This document shows, piece after piece, positions 22,180-35,388 of a stretch of DNA of 64,000 bases. This stretch comes from Ciborinia camelliae. Its lineage: Eukaryota; Ascomycota; Leotiomycetes; Helotiales; Sclerotiniaceae. How positions within the stretch are numbered: position 1 is the stretch's first letter; each line of letters opens with the position of its first letter. A program made the position numbers and the translations under genes. The stretch lies in the NCBI GenBank assembly GCA_025890175.1, contig JANPYM010000008.1:1837650-1901649 (forward strand), in the 5' to 3' direction. Under the pieces are notes generated by a model. The model did not search any database. It saw nothing but the letters and a program-made list of their open reading frames with translations, and was not told the DNA's origin.

Positions 22180-23734
22180 TCACTTCGTCTCAAAACTGTA
22201 TCTCAACCATCCCGAAAGAGCATTCAAGCTCTCCCATCTCACTGTCTCATCAGGCTCCGTCATTAATTCCATAACTCTAGTCTTGAGCCCCAATTTCTCT
22301 AACTGATACCTCTTTTCTGGGACCTCTTTGACCAAATATCCTACATCATTGCATGCAATGGCAAGAACTTGCTTGTCGTTTTCCCAAGGCTTACTCATAA
22401 TCTCTGCCAGCTTCTTACATAACTCGCCTTGCTCGTAATCGAGGATTTTGCGAGCGTTCTCAGCCCAAAATATTTGATTTCGATGCGGTGGTGACCAACG
22501 GAGATGGCCCGAATGAACCTCTGCAGCATACTCATCGAAAGTAGTTTGAGTCTTTGTGTGCTCCTCTAACATTTCACTCAATTTCTTCAGATCCTCCAAA
22601 AGATCCTCGTCTGTGAGATGGCGTCCATTTAGATTCTGTAGGAGAGCTGGGAGACGAGCAAAGACCGCCACGGGAAGTAATGAGCTCTGATTGGAAGAGA
22701 GAAGGTTGTATAGAGAAGAGATCAACAATCGAGTTGTCTTTTCTTTTGGTGATAGTCTCAAAAGTTGCGTATAAAGTGGAATGATATCGTACTCGCTATG
22801 AATTGGTTAGTTGTTTATCATTGCGCGTCTCCCCCATAGAGCATACTTACTCCTCAAGTCCCTCTCCAATCGCAGCACCCTCGAAACTTAACTGCCACAA
22901 AACCAGAAGTACGTGATAGAGCAATTGTAGGCCAACTCCGCCACCTAATGTCCCTTCTGGTCCACTTCGAATGCTTGAAGCCCCATTCCACAATGTCGAT
23001 GCGGAGTCGCCATTAGCAACGCCCGCAGCTGATTTTAGGATTGCAATCAAAGGTTCGATTGTCTCCGACCTCTGATTCCAGAATAACTCTCTCGACTTTT
23101 TGCCTTGTAACAATGATGAGTATTGTAAAACTGCTATATCTTGTAAACCGCCATCTGAGCTCTTTGCCAGCGTTGATAAATAGTGCAGTAGTTTTGGCAT
23201 TGCTTCCATGGCAGTCTTAGATGCATCTTTGGAGCCTGAGATTATACTGGTGAGAACCGTAGAAGTGAGTAAGGGTCCGGCGCTTTCGAGTTCATTAGGG
23301 GATTGACTGAGTAAAGGGAGGAAGGGTCTGTATGGATCATCGTGTTGCGAAAGAGTCTTTGATAACGTTGGAACGCCTATTCAGCCTCTATCAGTACTTG
23401 AACAGGTATCATATGAAGTGGCAGATATAATACCGTCAAGTAAATCGCCCAACAAGACCAAAATATATAGAACAATATCCAGGCGGTTTGCTCTCGTCGC
23501 CGATTCCAAAACGCTTGATTCTCCTTCCGAACCAACAAAAAGTGTCCGATACGCATCTGGATCTTTCTCTATGGTCTCCTTCCTTTGCTCCTTTCTTACT
23601 TTATCAACAGCTCGAATCTTGCTCAATTGATCATCGGTGATTGTGCCAGTTCGTACAGCGCCATCCCAGGGTACTGGTCGTTGGCGGATGTTGTTCATCA
23701 ACGAATGGAGATAAGTGGGCGGTTCGAGAGACAT
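22180..23734 (-). CDS. VMA13: V-type proton ATPase subunit H
   Basis: Exons 23734-23434, 23376-22851 and 22795-22180 join in frame to 480 residues, close to yeast Vma13 (478). The product is all-helical and HEAT/ARM-like. The N-terminus PPTYLHSLMNNIRQRPVPWDG, the middle DPYRPFLPLLSQS and the C-terminus (FWAENARKILDYEQGELCKKL, VLAIACNDVGYLVKEVPE, KTRVMELMTEPDETVRWESL) are the conserved landmarks of subunit H. It belongs to the cytosolic V1 sector, bridges V1 and Vo, and inhibits ATP hydrolysis by free V1. It is transcribed divergently from the methyltransferase gene at 24426, with about 690 bp between starts. Confidence 0.95.
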
Positions 23735-24425
23735 GATGAGCTTTCTACTCAGCTCCTTGGGGTATCAAAATGTTATGGAGCGGAGTGTATGTTATGTCTT
23801 CGTAACTTTATGGTTGTTTATATTATTGATCTGTTTGATCTGTTTCGTCAGTTAATTCAAGCTCCAAGGTACCGTAGCTCTTATCGAGGGAAGGCGCTAG
23901 TGGCGCGCTAGGCTCCTCGCTACAAGAATATCGGTACTCCCTCCGTATATCAATGATTGTAAAGGAAACCGCGGTTTTCAAAACGCATCTAGCTAAAATC
24001 CTTCCTCCAAATATTTTTTCTGCACATATGCCGTTTGTTCCTAAACTCTGACGCCCGAGTTCAAAGTCTTCTTCAATGACTTTCCACGTTTTTCAGTTAA
24101 CTGTGAACAGTAGTACATTAGCCACAGTGTAGCACTGCTTAACAAGTGTTGGGCGTACCACTACTCCTGGTGGAGATATCTCGAGGATGACTAGTATAGA
24201 AAGGAGGTCATTTGGCCTGATTGTGGGTGTAAGTCTAAAGTTGTGCTCGATTTCAAGGGGCCATCCATCCATCCACATATCAATCAACTCCTTTCCAGTG
24301 TCTGTGCAAGGCCCTTGATTGTGAGTTGGACATATCTCCTCTTGCGTCATTTTTTTGCCATTAATCCCCCTTTCTCTCTCTAAACCTTAACCGACCTATT
24401 TAAACATACCAAACTGGCATCCAAA
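23735..24425. other. Divergent promoter region (VMA13 / methyltransferase)
   Basis: Both neighbours start outward from this interval. No gene is seen; a short minus-strand frame at 24093-24350 has no support. Confidence 0.6.
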
Positions 24426-25367
24426 ATGGCAGAAGAAAAGGACGTTTTTTCTCGTATACCGACCTACCATGATAAAAACGCAGCATATCTACTTCCAAAC
24501 GAGTAAATTATCTCAATCCCAACAACTCAAAGTCGCCAACTAACTGATATTCTCCAAAGTTCAGTAGAACAAAGTCGTCTCGTAGATCAACACAATGGCC
24601 TCATTGCTCTCGTCGGACAGCTTATCCGTGCTCCCGTATCGTCTCCCCAGACAGTCCTTGATGTTGGATGTGGTACTGGGGTGGTTACTCGTTGTCTCAG
24701 TTCGCTTTTTCCCACTGCGAAAAATGTATACGGTATAGATTTGAGTGAAGTACCAACGCAAGCTGCCGACTCGGACATCACCAATCTTTCTTTCCTCCGA
24801 GGCAATTTTCGGAAACTCATAGGTAAAGATCCGCATTTGGGTTTCGACTCGGTCGATTTTGTTTACAGCCGCCTTCTAATCTGCGGTATGACCGACTGGC
24901 CAGGCTATGTTCGTGATGTGTTTAGTGTTTTAAAACCAGGTGGTTGGGTTGAAATGGATGATATTGTGGAGAATGTGTTTTATACGGATAATCGCATCAT
25001 TCCACATGATGAATGGGAATGGCTTCGACTTGCACGCCAAGGCGGCGCGCTTCAAGGTCTTGACTTGGATTGTGGTCTTAATGCTTGCAAATACATGGAG
25101 GATGCTGGATTTGTCGATATCCAGACTTGGGAATTTGCCATCCCATTCTGGAGAGTGCCAAATGCCAGTTCAGAGCTCATAGCAGAACATATCATAGGTG
25201 ACAAGTGGGGACTCCATTGGCATATGATTCCTAGACTGGTCTATCCTTTGAATCTTGAGCCTGATAAGATTGAAAGTTTGAGGAAGGATGCAATAAAGAA
25301 TTTGCAGGAGGAAGAAGGCAAGCAGAAATTGTTTTATGTCACTATTGGAAGAAAACCTACAGCTTGA
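24426..25367 (+). CDS. SAM-dependent methyltransferase, class I (LaeA/TdiE-like)
   Basis: Exons 24426-24502 and 24560-25367 join in frame to 294 residues. It opens MAEEKDVFSRIPTYHDKNAA, then NEDSVEQSRLVDQHNGL-like sequence that is typical of fungal small-molecule methyltransferases in secondary-metabolite loci and of LaeA relatives. Motif I is TLLDVGCGTGVVTRCLS, the acidic post-I loop is VYGIDLS, then FDSVDFVYSRLLICGMTDW and LKPGGWVEMDDI (motif III region). It should bind S-adenosylmethionine; the acceptor is unknown. No biosynthetic cluster surrounds it here, so a role in secondary metabolism is only a family association. Confidence 0.88.
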
Positions 25368-26149
25368 TGGGCGGATGGATAGAGAATTGTTTACGTTGCA
25401 TTAATCTTTTCTTAATATCATTGGAAGCAACCATAAAAGCTCCGTGTGCTGAATGGTTGGCAAAATCATCAACATCCCGTGCAAACTATCTTCTCAAGGG
25501 CCGAAGGACGTACCTGCAGTCAGATGTTCTGGTCTCGAGTAACTTTATATTGTATTGATGCGCATATACTGTTTTGGTACGGTGATATCTTTGATCTATA
25601 CTCGTACTATGTTAGCTATAGAAACGATTTTGCTTGCTGCGTTTCCTGTTTGGATGCATATACAAGAGAAGAAAGGAAAGTCTGTACTAATAACAAATGA
25701 TATATCGAAAACGTTACCTTTTCTGCCAGATGTATCATGGGGTTGACATCTTTTGCGGCCCTTTACATCTGGGGAAATAGATCCCACCCTAACTAACAGG
25801 GGACTCCATTGTTTCTACTACCTACTTAAACCTATTCAGTTCTTTAGTCATTGGCATTTAGAACTCATTATTGGAACAGATATGTGGCTTTCGTCACTGC
25901 GGTTCGCATGGTTTATTAATGCTCTCATAAGACTAGGCATCTCTACAAACTATATGCATTGCATTAATATTAATCTATCGAGATAAGTCTGTTTGTAACC
26001 ATAATTTTGCTGCGATATTCTGAAGAACTAAATCGCCTGGGTCCGTGATGTCATGCAAACATGGCTCTCATCATTCTTATTCAAATATGAGCACTAGACG
26101 CCTCCTGAACACCCTTGAAATGCCATTACCAAACCTATTTACTAATGAA
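25368..26149. other. Convergent intergenic region
   Basis: Lies between the 3' ends of the methyltransferase (+) and RIC1 (-). AT-rich, with several short open frames that lack family features. No gene seen. Confidence 0.6.
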
Positions 26150-29100
26150 TTAGTGGTGGGAGGCAAAATATTCCGCCTCACTGCTCCCCTGAGATAATCC
26201 GGGACTTGTATCTCCATCGTTTCCGTTAACACTAGCATCTTTGATTGGGCGAGGGACCTTTAATTTTTTGCCTTCAAACATAAAGCTCGTTGCCTCTCGG
26301 TCATTTTTAGGGCTTCTAAGGCTGACCATCTCCAATGCCTCCATTAATGTAGCCCCAGTTTCATCAAGGGCAGTCAAGAATCGTGCAAGTTCTTTACACA
26401 ACTCCCAATCCTCTTCATCTTTTGCACGAGAAAGTAAACGAACGAGTTGTTCTGAACTTGAACTCAGTTCTTCGAAGTTATGAAGGATCAGTAAGTATCC
26501 GCCCGCTGTCTTTAAAGAGCCTCTTTGTAATGATTCTTCGAATAGCTCCTGTGGCGGGGGTAGATACGTAAATAGCGTCCGCCATGACCTCACTTCCGTT
26601 TTACGAGTACATTGAACAACGATATCCAGATATTGAGGGAATGAGGATAAAAATGATAGCACACCTGGAAGTAAAGCTGCCTCAGGTGATGGTGGCGTGT
26701 CTACTTCCTCGTCGAGAACATTATGTAATAGAATTTCGAGCGAGTGCGCAAAATACTCCAGTTTTTGATACTGATGAGCTAGATGTAAAGCTGCTGAAGA
26801 ATCGAATCGAGATAGATGGAAACGAAGAACTTGTGGGATGAATAGATGGGTCTAGATTATATGTCAGTGCAAATCCTATATTGTACTCAAGCTCAGTACA
26901 TACCCTTATTGTGAATTTGAAAAAGGCAAAATTAACATCGCGACGCTGAACCAGATCAGATTCGAGGCCAAGGAGAATACCTTTGCCAAGCAGAACCGAC
27001 AAAGGATAGAAATCGATGGGAATGGAGACCGTGGAAGGAAGTTCACGACCTAATTCCGATGGAGCTGAGCGAAGGACGTCCTGAACCTCGGGCCATACTT
27101 TGATGTCATTGCCTTCAAAGAACCAAAGCGCGTCTCGTAAACCATTCCCTTGCCCATGATCCCCCAATTCCTCGGTAGAGTCGGTATTTCTAGGTGGGTT
27201 CGCAAGAGGCTGATCTCTCATGAGGGCATAGAATTCAATATTTTGTGCAATGACTCGCATATCATATTTAATTTTGCCTTCATTTAGTGATGGTTGTAGT
27301 AAAACGAGTTTTCCATCAACCAAAAAAAGAACAGTCGCGACGGTCACATCTTGTGAGGGGTCTCCTTCTAGTATTTGTTCATCTGGCAAAATCCAACTCA
27401 GACCTCTCACTCTAGCTGGAGATCTGACAATGCCATGAAATGCTATTTGTCCAACCTGCACAAGCTTCACTACACCATTTGTTGTTGCAAATACGTAATG
27501 GTATAGTAAATTGTCATACGTGTAGACAAGCAGAGAGTCTTCTCCAGACGGGGCAATTAGAACAACCGGTGCTGGTAGGTATTCGACATGCAACATGGCA
27601 GTGTTGTCGAGGGGAGCCTCGCGTGAGAATAAGCGTAACTCGAAAGATTCGCCAGCCTCTACAGCAGCCACTAGGATGTGCTGGTGCCAACACATACCTC
27701 CCCGTACCTGAAATTCATTCTCCATATTTTCATTGACAAACGTCTTCCATCGGCCACTATTGATACTATAATGTGCAAGTCCACGCCGGCCTGCTACGGC
27801 AACATACCGGCCGTCGGACGATATAACCGAAGAACGTATAGGCCATTGATCCACAAGATAACTAGAAGGAATCTGAGCATTGTGCCACAAAGAAGATTCG
27901 GCTGATATCGTAGTAAGGTCAGGCATGTCATAACCTCGATAAACCATTATACTCGAGGTGGTTTGAAGTAGTGTGCGAGAAATATTTGCTGAAGCATAGC
28001 ATCCAGTAATAGCACTACGTGCCATTTCAAGGGTCCATAAACGATTATCTTGTTGGCTAATAAGGAGGATTTCAGTCCCACCACCAAGCCAGACAGCTTC
28101 CTTAACGCCAACTAACCAGGCCTCATTATTCTCTTCGCATATTCTTCGATCGGATCCAAAACTGTTTGCTCCTGGTTTGCCAAACACACTCCACATTGCC
28201 CAACCATTTTCATATCCTGCGAAAAGGCTGTATCCATCTGGAGAGTAGCTAAGGCAAGTTAATTGGCCAGAAGATTGTCGGGAAACCGACAGACGGTGAG
28301 TATGTGAAGGCGGTACATTGCCGACATAATCCTTGGCGGTATAGACTTGTATTGTGCCATCATTGCAACCGACAGCAAGAAGGGAGAATCTAGCATTGAT
28401 AGCTGATCTAATCGCGTGGCTGTCTTCATTGATGGGTATGTGAAAGCAATAACCTCTAAACAATTTCCGGTGCCCGTCCGAATCCTTATGCCTGATTTGA
28501 CGCTGGACTGCATATCCCCGACCATCACTAGTGATCCAAGTAGATAGATTCATCGGTCTATCGTAGATCATTTCGGTCACACTTGCTTTCTTAGCTAGCC
28601 ATTCCATCCGGCTAAAAATTTCTGTACTTGTTTGGTTGCCTGTACTATCTGGAGTCCATCTGATGCACTGTACTGCGCCCGGCTTTCTTGTTGCGACGAC
28701 CAATTCATCATCTAATGCTAAAGCATTGCCGATACCCGCGTCGACTTTAATGACCATACGAAACTTTAAGCTCACATCCCTCGCACCACCTCCCTCACCT
28801 GGCCCCCAAAGGATCCTATCACCGCCTTGACTTCTATGGCCACTAAAATTACTCTGCCTGCGATTTGTATGATTTTCGAAGTGTGGCTTGAACACTCTGG
28901 AGTCTGGGTCCGTAGCTAAAGTATAAGTTATTAAGAAACCGTTTGTTGTCTGAACGACAAATATCATCGAGTCAGGTCGGAGGAGGAGGGAAACATTCGA
29001 TCCATATGTAGTGAGAGATTTATGCGACCGAACGACAACAGCCAATATAGCAGTGGGCTATGAGCACAAGTTAGCAACAGTCAACCGCAAGTTCGGAGTG

Positions 29101-29519
29101 TTTCAAATCAAAGGTACCTTTGTCTGCCATATTGTAAGGGTGGTAGATGTTATAACCGCGAAAAGATGGCCACTCCGGGATATTCGCAATGCCAGCAGTG
29201 GATCGCTTTCTGGTCGACTCGAGGGGACGTAAGATGCATCGGTGAGAGATGACCTATTCGACGGTCGAGTGTGTGTGTCATGTTCGACTGGCTTTATGCC
29301 CGGAGTAATAGGTGTTATGGGGGTCGATAGACCAGAAATTAACTCTTGATCATCATCGAACTTCTCCCCCGTTTCATCGTTTGGCGCATTTATCAGAGAT
29401 CCGCTGCCTTCTGTAGGTTCCCGCGACTCGGCATCATCGTCGGTTTGAATGACGCGATCTTTAGATGCGGCGCTGCTGCTTGCTGCATATATTCGAGGAG
29501 CTCCAACCGGCCAGTACAT
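26150..29519 (-). CDS. RIC1: RIC1 homologue, Ric1-Rgp1 guanine-nucleotide exchange factor
   Basis: Exons 29519-29118, 29057-26904 and 26851-26150 join in frame to 1085 residues. It starts MYWPVGAPRIYA, as RIC1 proteins typically do. WD-type propeller strands follow, with conserved stretches such as LLLRPDSMIFVVQTTNGFLI, SPDGYSLFAGYENGWAMWSV, YDMPDLTTIS and VAGRRGLAHY. The C-terminal helical RIC1 domain reads THLFIPQVLRFHLS, ALHLAHQYQKLEYFAHSLEI and LCKELARFLTALDETGATL. With Rgp1, Ric1 activates Ypt6/Rab6 at the Golgi for retrograde traffic (family knowledge). An acidic Ser/Thr-rich insertion of about 80 residues follows the first strand. It is divergent from TEX1, with 367 bp between starts. 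Confidence 0.95.
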
Positions 29520-29886
29520 GGCTGTCCAATGCCACTGGAAACTTCTTCCACATCATCGCATACCTGCGGAAAGTATTAGCATGTATTTTGAGCAAGTTGC
29601 TCTTCGTTGTGTTTTCAATACTCTATAAAAGCCATGGTCGGTCTTTAAGGTTGTCTTCACTGAAAGCACGGCTAATTTTCGGCAATATCGCATATCCGAC
29701 TGTGCGCTCATGATATTATAGGTCTTATTGTTTAAAATACAATTATCATAGGCATGAACTTTATTAAACCTCCAAAGCATTCATGACAATTTCACGCAAT
29801 TTCCTCGTTTAGTTATCGTGGTCTTCAGAATTATATGACCCTATACCATTTCTAACATCCGCAACATTCCCTAATAACTACAAAAG
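29520..29886. other. Divergent promoter region (RIC1 / TEX1)
   Basis: A compact 367-bp interval that must serve both genes. No gene seen; the sequence is AT-rich around 29700-29780. Confidence 0.6.
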
Positions 29887-31123
29887 ATGGCGCCCCTTCG
29901 CCATCGACAGAGCCTCTCAAAGGAGAAGTTCCCAGTGTATTTTGGCTCCTTAAAGACACAAACCTACAACGATCCTGGTACAAGAGGCGCCGGCTCACAT
30001 AGGTATGCTCTTCTCATCTTTCCTTGTTGACCAGTCCATATGTGAAAATGCCATGGAGACACGTGATATACACGTGATATCGACTGATGATATTGGCTGA
30101 CTCTTTGCTTAGTTTACGATGCATTGCGTGGAATCCCCTGGGCACCCTGATCGCAACTGGGGCTGCAGACAAGACCCTCAGAATTTGGAACCCTGACAAA
30201 CCCTCGGTGAATTACTCCACTCAACTTACCGGTCACACTGCGGGAATCGAAAAGGTGGCTTTCAATCCAGTAAAAGATGCTGAACTTGCCAGTGTGAGCA
30301 GTGATGGTGTAGTCAAATTTTGGGATGTCAGAACAAAAGCAGTGATCAATGAAGTCAAAGGATTAGGCGACGCGTTTTCGCTAGCTTGGAGCCCTGATGG
30401 GACAAGTCTGGTTGTTGGTAATAAGGTATGTGTTCTTCTCTCTAATGGTGTATTTCTCCTATGAATATAGCTACGTCGTTGTCTGAATCTATTTTCTTGG
30501 GCATAAGGTTTACCGTTATTTATATGTTTCATACAAGAGCTAACCATCACCAGACTGACAACATCTACGTACTCTCCCCAACACAGTCAACTCCTATTGC
30601 CTCACATCAACAGCCAGTGCAGACAAACCAAATTAGTTTCTGTTGGAGTGGTAATAAGATATTTCTTACAACGGGAGAAGGCCGCATCAAGATTCTTTCC
30701 TATCCAGACTTCAAACCCGTTTTCAATATGAGTTTTGAGCCCTCCCAACCCTTCAATCTCAACGGACATACATCCTCTTGTTTATCTGTAGAGATGCAGC
30801 CCACGGCAAGATTCTTGGCAAGTGGGGGCTCGGATTCTATCATTGCACTTTGGGATACAACCGATTGGATATGCCAACGTACTTTGATTGATATGGTAGG
30901 TCCCATTAGAAGCATAAGTTTCAGCTTTGATGGAAGCTATATTGTTGGAGGTAGTGATGAAGGCACGGGATTGGAGATTACTCATACCGAGACTGGAGAG
31001 CATGTGTATACCGTTAAAGGTAGCCCTTGCCCAGTTGTGGCTTGGCATCCAAACAAATATACTTTGGCATATGTGGAACATGGTGGCTTGAAAATCATTG
31101 GAGTCGACTTAGAGAGAAAGTAA
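29887..31123 (+). CDS. TEX1: THO complex subunit TEX1 (WD40 protein)
   Basis: Exons 29887-30002, 30113-30425 and 30554-31123 join in frame to 332 residues. The order of WD40 blades is clear: LRCIAWNPLGTLIATGAADK with TLRIWN, then LTGHTAGIEKVAFNP with VVKFWD, then AFSLAWSPDGTSLVVGNK, TDNIYVLSP, then SCLSVEMQPTARFLASGGSD with IALWDT and IRSISFSFDGSYIVGGSDEG. This block order and size match TEX1/THO3, which couples transcription to mRNA export in the nucleus as part of THO/TREX. The second intron is 128 nt and unusually long for this gene, but the join VVGNK-TDNIYVL keeps the blade intact. Confidence 0.92.
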
Positions 31124-32371
31124 AAGCGGAATCTATGTGATCTTGAAATAAAGTTTTCAGCCCTTCCGCAAGGGGTCGACAGCCATTACAGAATTTCTAG
31201 AAGGCACCCACAAAAAGCCACTGTAGAGTTGTTCTCACAATAGGGGGAGACGAGTCATCATCATATACCGATGTTTATGTTTATGAAGTATATTGGCATG
31301 GATTTCGGAGGATTGGGATGGAATTTTGGGCAATCTGCGGCGGTGTCGTCCAAATATAGTTTACTAGCATACGGCAACGACCCAAGATTTCCAGACCTCC
31401 GTGCGTTCTAGTTCCAGCCTGCTGGATCATTTGCACATCATTTTAGTCACCTAAATATGAGCTTCCCCAAGATAGTTGAAGAATATACGAAAATTGATGA
31501 CTCGGGGCAGTATATGACCGGATTACTACTGGGATCTACTCCATCCGTCGGGTTTCATTGGCTCTGATTCTTTCACAAGGCTGATGTGCATCTAATCGGC
31601 GGCGTGTCCGCCATGCATGCTTTTTAAAGAGGATGAGGGCATGGTGGAAGGGGTTTATGAACGTGGTACGATTCAAGCTTACGAATTAAAAACGAGTTTA
31701 ACGTTGGTGCCTTGAGCAACGTGATAGGATCAGCCGTTACGAACATTGCTAATTGATTTTGTATTGCGAAGAGATTTTATACTTCGAGGTCCACTTTCTA
31801 GAGCAACAGAAGAATGGGACTATGGGATATCCTCCCTTTCTGGACTCCAAACCTTATCATCACTGACCAGCTCTTATATCTACCAATTAAGTACTAGGTA
31901 TGGAGTACGGGTAGTATTGAAGAAAGAATTACCGGGGTAGATTTCCGAGTTTCCCTAATAGAGTAGAGAGTAGCACAATGCCACACATATACTCCGTAGT
32001 TGACCTAACCCGTACTCGGGCACTAGAACGATTTTACAGGCATTAGAAGCTTGAAGCTTGATACAATAAAGTTCTAAAGCTCCTTCCGAAACTCTATATC
32101 TTAATTCTACCCCTCTTTATTTTGTTATCGAAGGGCACAGCAGGGCAACTTTTGTTATTTTTTGCATCCTTCATTGCCATTGTAGGAGTATGTGAATATA
32201 ATATAGCCTTATTAGTCAGATTAATGATTGTCTTTGTAATTATCTTTATTTGAATCACTTCGACAAGGCTTTTTAGGTACAACAGGTTTGACGACCCCTG
32301 CAGGCTTACCGGCTGTATTGAATCCTGATGGAGCCCATTGTTACGAATACCGAGCAATCTTTCAATGTGAA
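31124..32371. other. Intergenic region upstream of the Zn2Cys6 gene
   Basis: About 1.2 kb without a supported gene. A 64-codon frame at 31746-31940 is unsupported. The region must hold the promoter and leader of the transcription-factor gene. Confidence 0.6.
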
Positions 32372-35300
32372 ATGTCATCAACCTTGAATACACCTTCCGA
32401 GGACTTCTTCAATAATCGTTCACAACCAACAGAAAACTTAAGATCAAACAGCGATCTGAGGTGTACAGGCGATATGGCAGGCGGAATTGATGGAAATGAA
32501 GGGGACTCGACGATTCCGAAGCCGAAGAGAATCGCATGTATCATATGTCGAAAAAGAAAACTTAAATGTGATGGTTCAAAACCAAGTTGCTCAACATGTA
32601 CGAGATTGGGACACAGTTGTGCTTATGACCCAGTGCGAAGAAAGTCTGGCCCAAAACGTGGCTATGTGAAGGCATTAGAGGAGCGATTAAGTAAGTCTCT
32701 AGGCATCAGAGTCCTGGAATCTGAAACGGGTGATGCCTATCATGGTTTTTGGAGCTGGACTGACATGCCATGCTATCAGAACAAGTCGAGACCATGCTCA
32801 AATCACTAGCACCCATAACTACGAGTCCGAGCCAAGGCACAAGCAATGTCAGTGGGATTGGGCTACGGACCGTTCAAGCCCCAGATTTCAACGTTCCTAG
32901 TCCATCCATCGGAGTAGATGGCGAGCGATGGCGCTATAATAGTGATGCTCAACCGACGTTGAACAACATGCCATTCCCAAGTATACCTAATATAGGAATC
33001 GGAATGGGACTCGATGAGAATCTTTTCACCTGGGAAATGATTGGGCTTGGAGTTGAGGAGCCTTTACCCCTTCAAGGGGTAGTGGATGAGCTGTATGTTT
33101 TTCTAGAGTTTATCGTATCCACGGGCTTATATTGTTCAGGCATCAAATCTACTTCGATAAAATCCACTTGTCCCTTCCAATGATACACAAGTACCGGTAT
33201 CTTGCTGCAATGAACCTGTGAGCAATTTCCTTGGCACAAAGGCTAATTGTGCGTCGGTCTAACAGTCATTTTATAGTGCACCAAATCAACGACCCCCGGT
33301 TTCATTACGGTATGCCATGTGGACGCTTGCAGCTTCTATTTCGGAAAAATACATGAATGCCAAAGACCACTTCTACCAACGAGCTCGAAAATACATGGAA
33401 ATAGATGCATTGAAAGGATTTGGAGAAAGCATGATTTCTGTATCACATGCTCAAGCACACATTCTTTTAGCTTCGTACGAATTCAAAATGATGTACTTTC
33501 CTCGAGCTTGGATGAGTACTGGGGCTGCTATCCGATTATGTCAAATGTGAGTACCAAGACCCCTATGTGAACATGCGTTAATTAGCCGAAGGATGGGTTT
33601 GCATAGACTAGATAAGCACGGTTTAGAGGTCAAGCAGTGTCTTCCACCACCACGTGATTGGACGGAGAGGGAGGAAAGGCGCAGGACTTTCTGGATGGCC
33701 TTTTGTGAAGATCGCTATGCTAGTATCGGAACTGGCTGGCCAATGACTATCGATGAAAAAGACATTGCATCAGACCTACCATCTTCGGAAGAGGCTTTTG
33801 ACATGAGCAAACCAGAACGAACGCAAACATTGACTGATGCAATGAGTCCTCAGGGCGCTTCCAAGCTATCACCATTCGCTGGAATTGTCTTGATGGCCTC
33901 ACTCTTTGGACGAAACCTCCTACATCTACATCGCTCCGATCCTGATGCTCGCGACAATGACTTAAATGGGGAGTTTTGGAAGCGACACCGGAATATGGAC
34001 AATATCCTCCAAAACACGTCCCATTCTTTACCATTTCACCTAAAAATATCCCACGGAATGGCCAATCCTAATATCGTCTTTATGAACATGAACATCCATG
34101 CTTCCACCATCTGTCTACACCAAGCAGCAATATTCAAGGCCGAAAAAAACCGACTACCTGATTCTGTCGCCACTGAAAGCATAGCCAGAGCCATTGATGC
34201 TGCAAAGAAGATTGCCAATATCATGCAATTGATCTCACATATGGATTTATCGACTGTAGGTGCCCATACAATCTATAGTATATTCCATGCAGACAGACTA
34301 ATATGTTGACAGATGAATCCATTTATCTCCTTCTGCCTCTACGTGGCAGCTCGTGTTTTTATCAAATACCTAGCCAGTATTCCTAAGGATTCTCAGCTTA
34401 CCGATTCCCTGACGTTTCTCCTATATGCCATGAATGCTTTGAAGAAAAAGAATCCTTTGACAGAGTCTTTCCTAGTGCAATTAGACGTTGATTTAGAGAT
34501 CATGGGTATGAGCAATAACAAAAGGTTCAAAGATGCTCCTTGGGGTGAGAACTTGGTACGTCAATTCGACACCCTTTTTGTGATTTGTGAAGCTAATGTA
34601 CATAGATGGGATCCGGAGAGGCCGCAATGCCCAAAATAGGACCTACTCCCAATGGAGCAAAATATCAACCCGGGTGTGATTTTATGCGGCTCTCGGAGGA
34701 TTCGAGTGGAAACGCGTTCCGAATGGGAGGCGAAAGTCCGACTAATTCACAAGAGGCGGCGTGCAGTCTTACCGCAGCTACCGAACAAGCAGGTGAAGTA
34801 ACAGCACCCAGTTCCAGAACCGACTCGTTTTCGCGGAATTTCGACATCGAACTGAATAATTGGCGTCCCCTAAATGAAAACCCACAAGCTCGAGACTTAG
34901 CACGGGGCCAACATCTTGGTCGGAGTAGAGACTCCAATAGTAATACTTACAGCACCGAAGGAACTAGTACCGGCGCCGAATCTGGTCTATCTCCCAATAC
35001 AGGCAATACCTCCAACCACCCAACTCCCAGCTCCACAACGCCGTCCGATAGTCGCTCCTCCAACCTACAGCATGGACGGAAAAACACGAATGGCGGATCT
35101 TACGAAACAAGCACGGCATCAAATACAAGTCGCGAACCTCATCGTTTGATGGATGAGTTTTTTTCGACAAGATCTGATTACGGTACTATTCCAACCGGAA
35201 CGGCTATGACATCAAACACATTTAGCATGCCAGCAACTTCTGGAAGAACATATACAGCGCCGGGATCTTGGGGGCAGCCCGCGAATACGGGGTTGATGCC

Positions 35301-35388
35301 GGTCGGGGAGGGGGAGTTAAGACATATGATGGAGTTGAGTTCAATGCATCAGATGGGTCAGATGAATATTTGGGAGGATGGTACGTAA
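32372..35388 (+). CDS. Zn2Cys6 transcription factor with fungal-specific domain
   Basis: Seven exons, 32372-32690, 32780-33092, 33140-33217, 33277-33546, 33592-34255, 34313-34555 and 34606-35388, join in frame to 889 residues. The binuclear cluster is C-x2-C-x6-C-x6-C-x2-C-x6-C at residues 56, 59, 66, 73, 76 and 83, followed by a basic linker (RRKSGPKRGYVKALEERLK) and a short coiled coil. The fungal-specific regulatory domain is recognisable at HQIYFDKIHLSLPMIHKYRY, RYAMWTLAASIS, MMGLHRLDKHGLEVKQCLPP and MNPFISFCLYVAARVFI. The C-terminus is Ser/Thr/Asn-rich, as in activation regions. The start could also be 32474 or further upstream. The stop at 35388 overlaps a GTACGT donor-like site, so a further exon is possible. 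Target genes unknown. Confidence 0.9.

Noticed and set aside
24093..24350. 85-codon minus-strand ORF in the VMA13/methyltransferase interval
   Set aside because: No family features; lies in a divergent promoter region.
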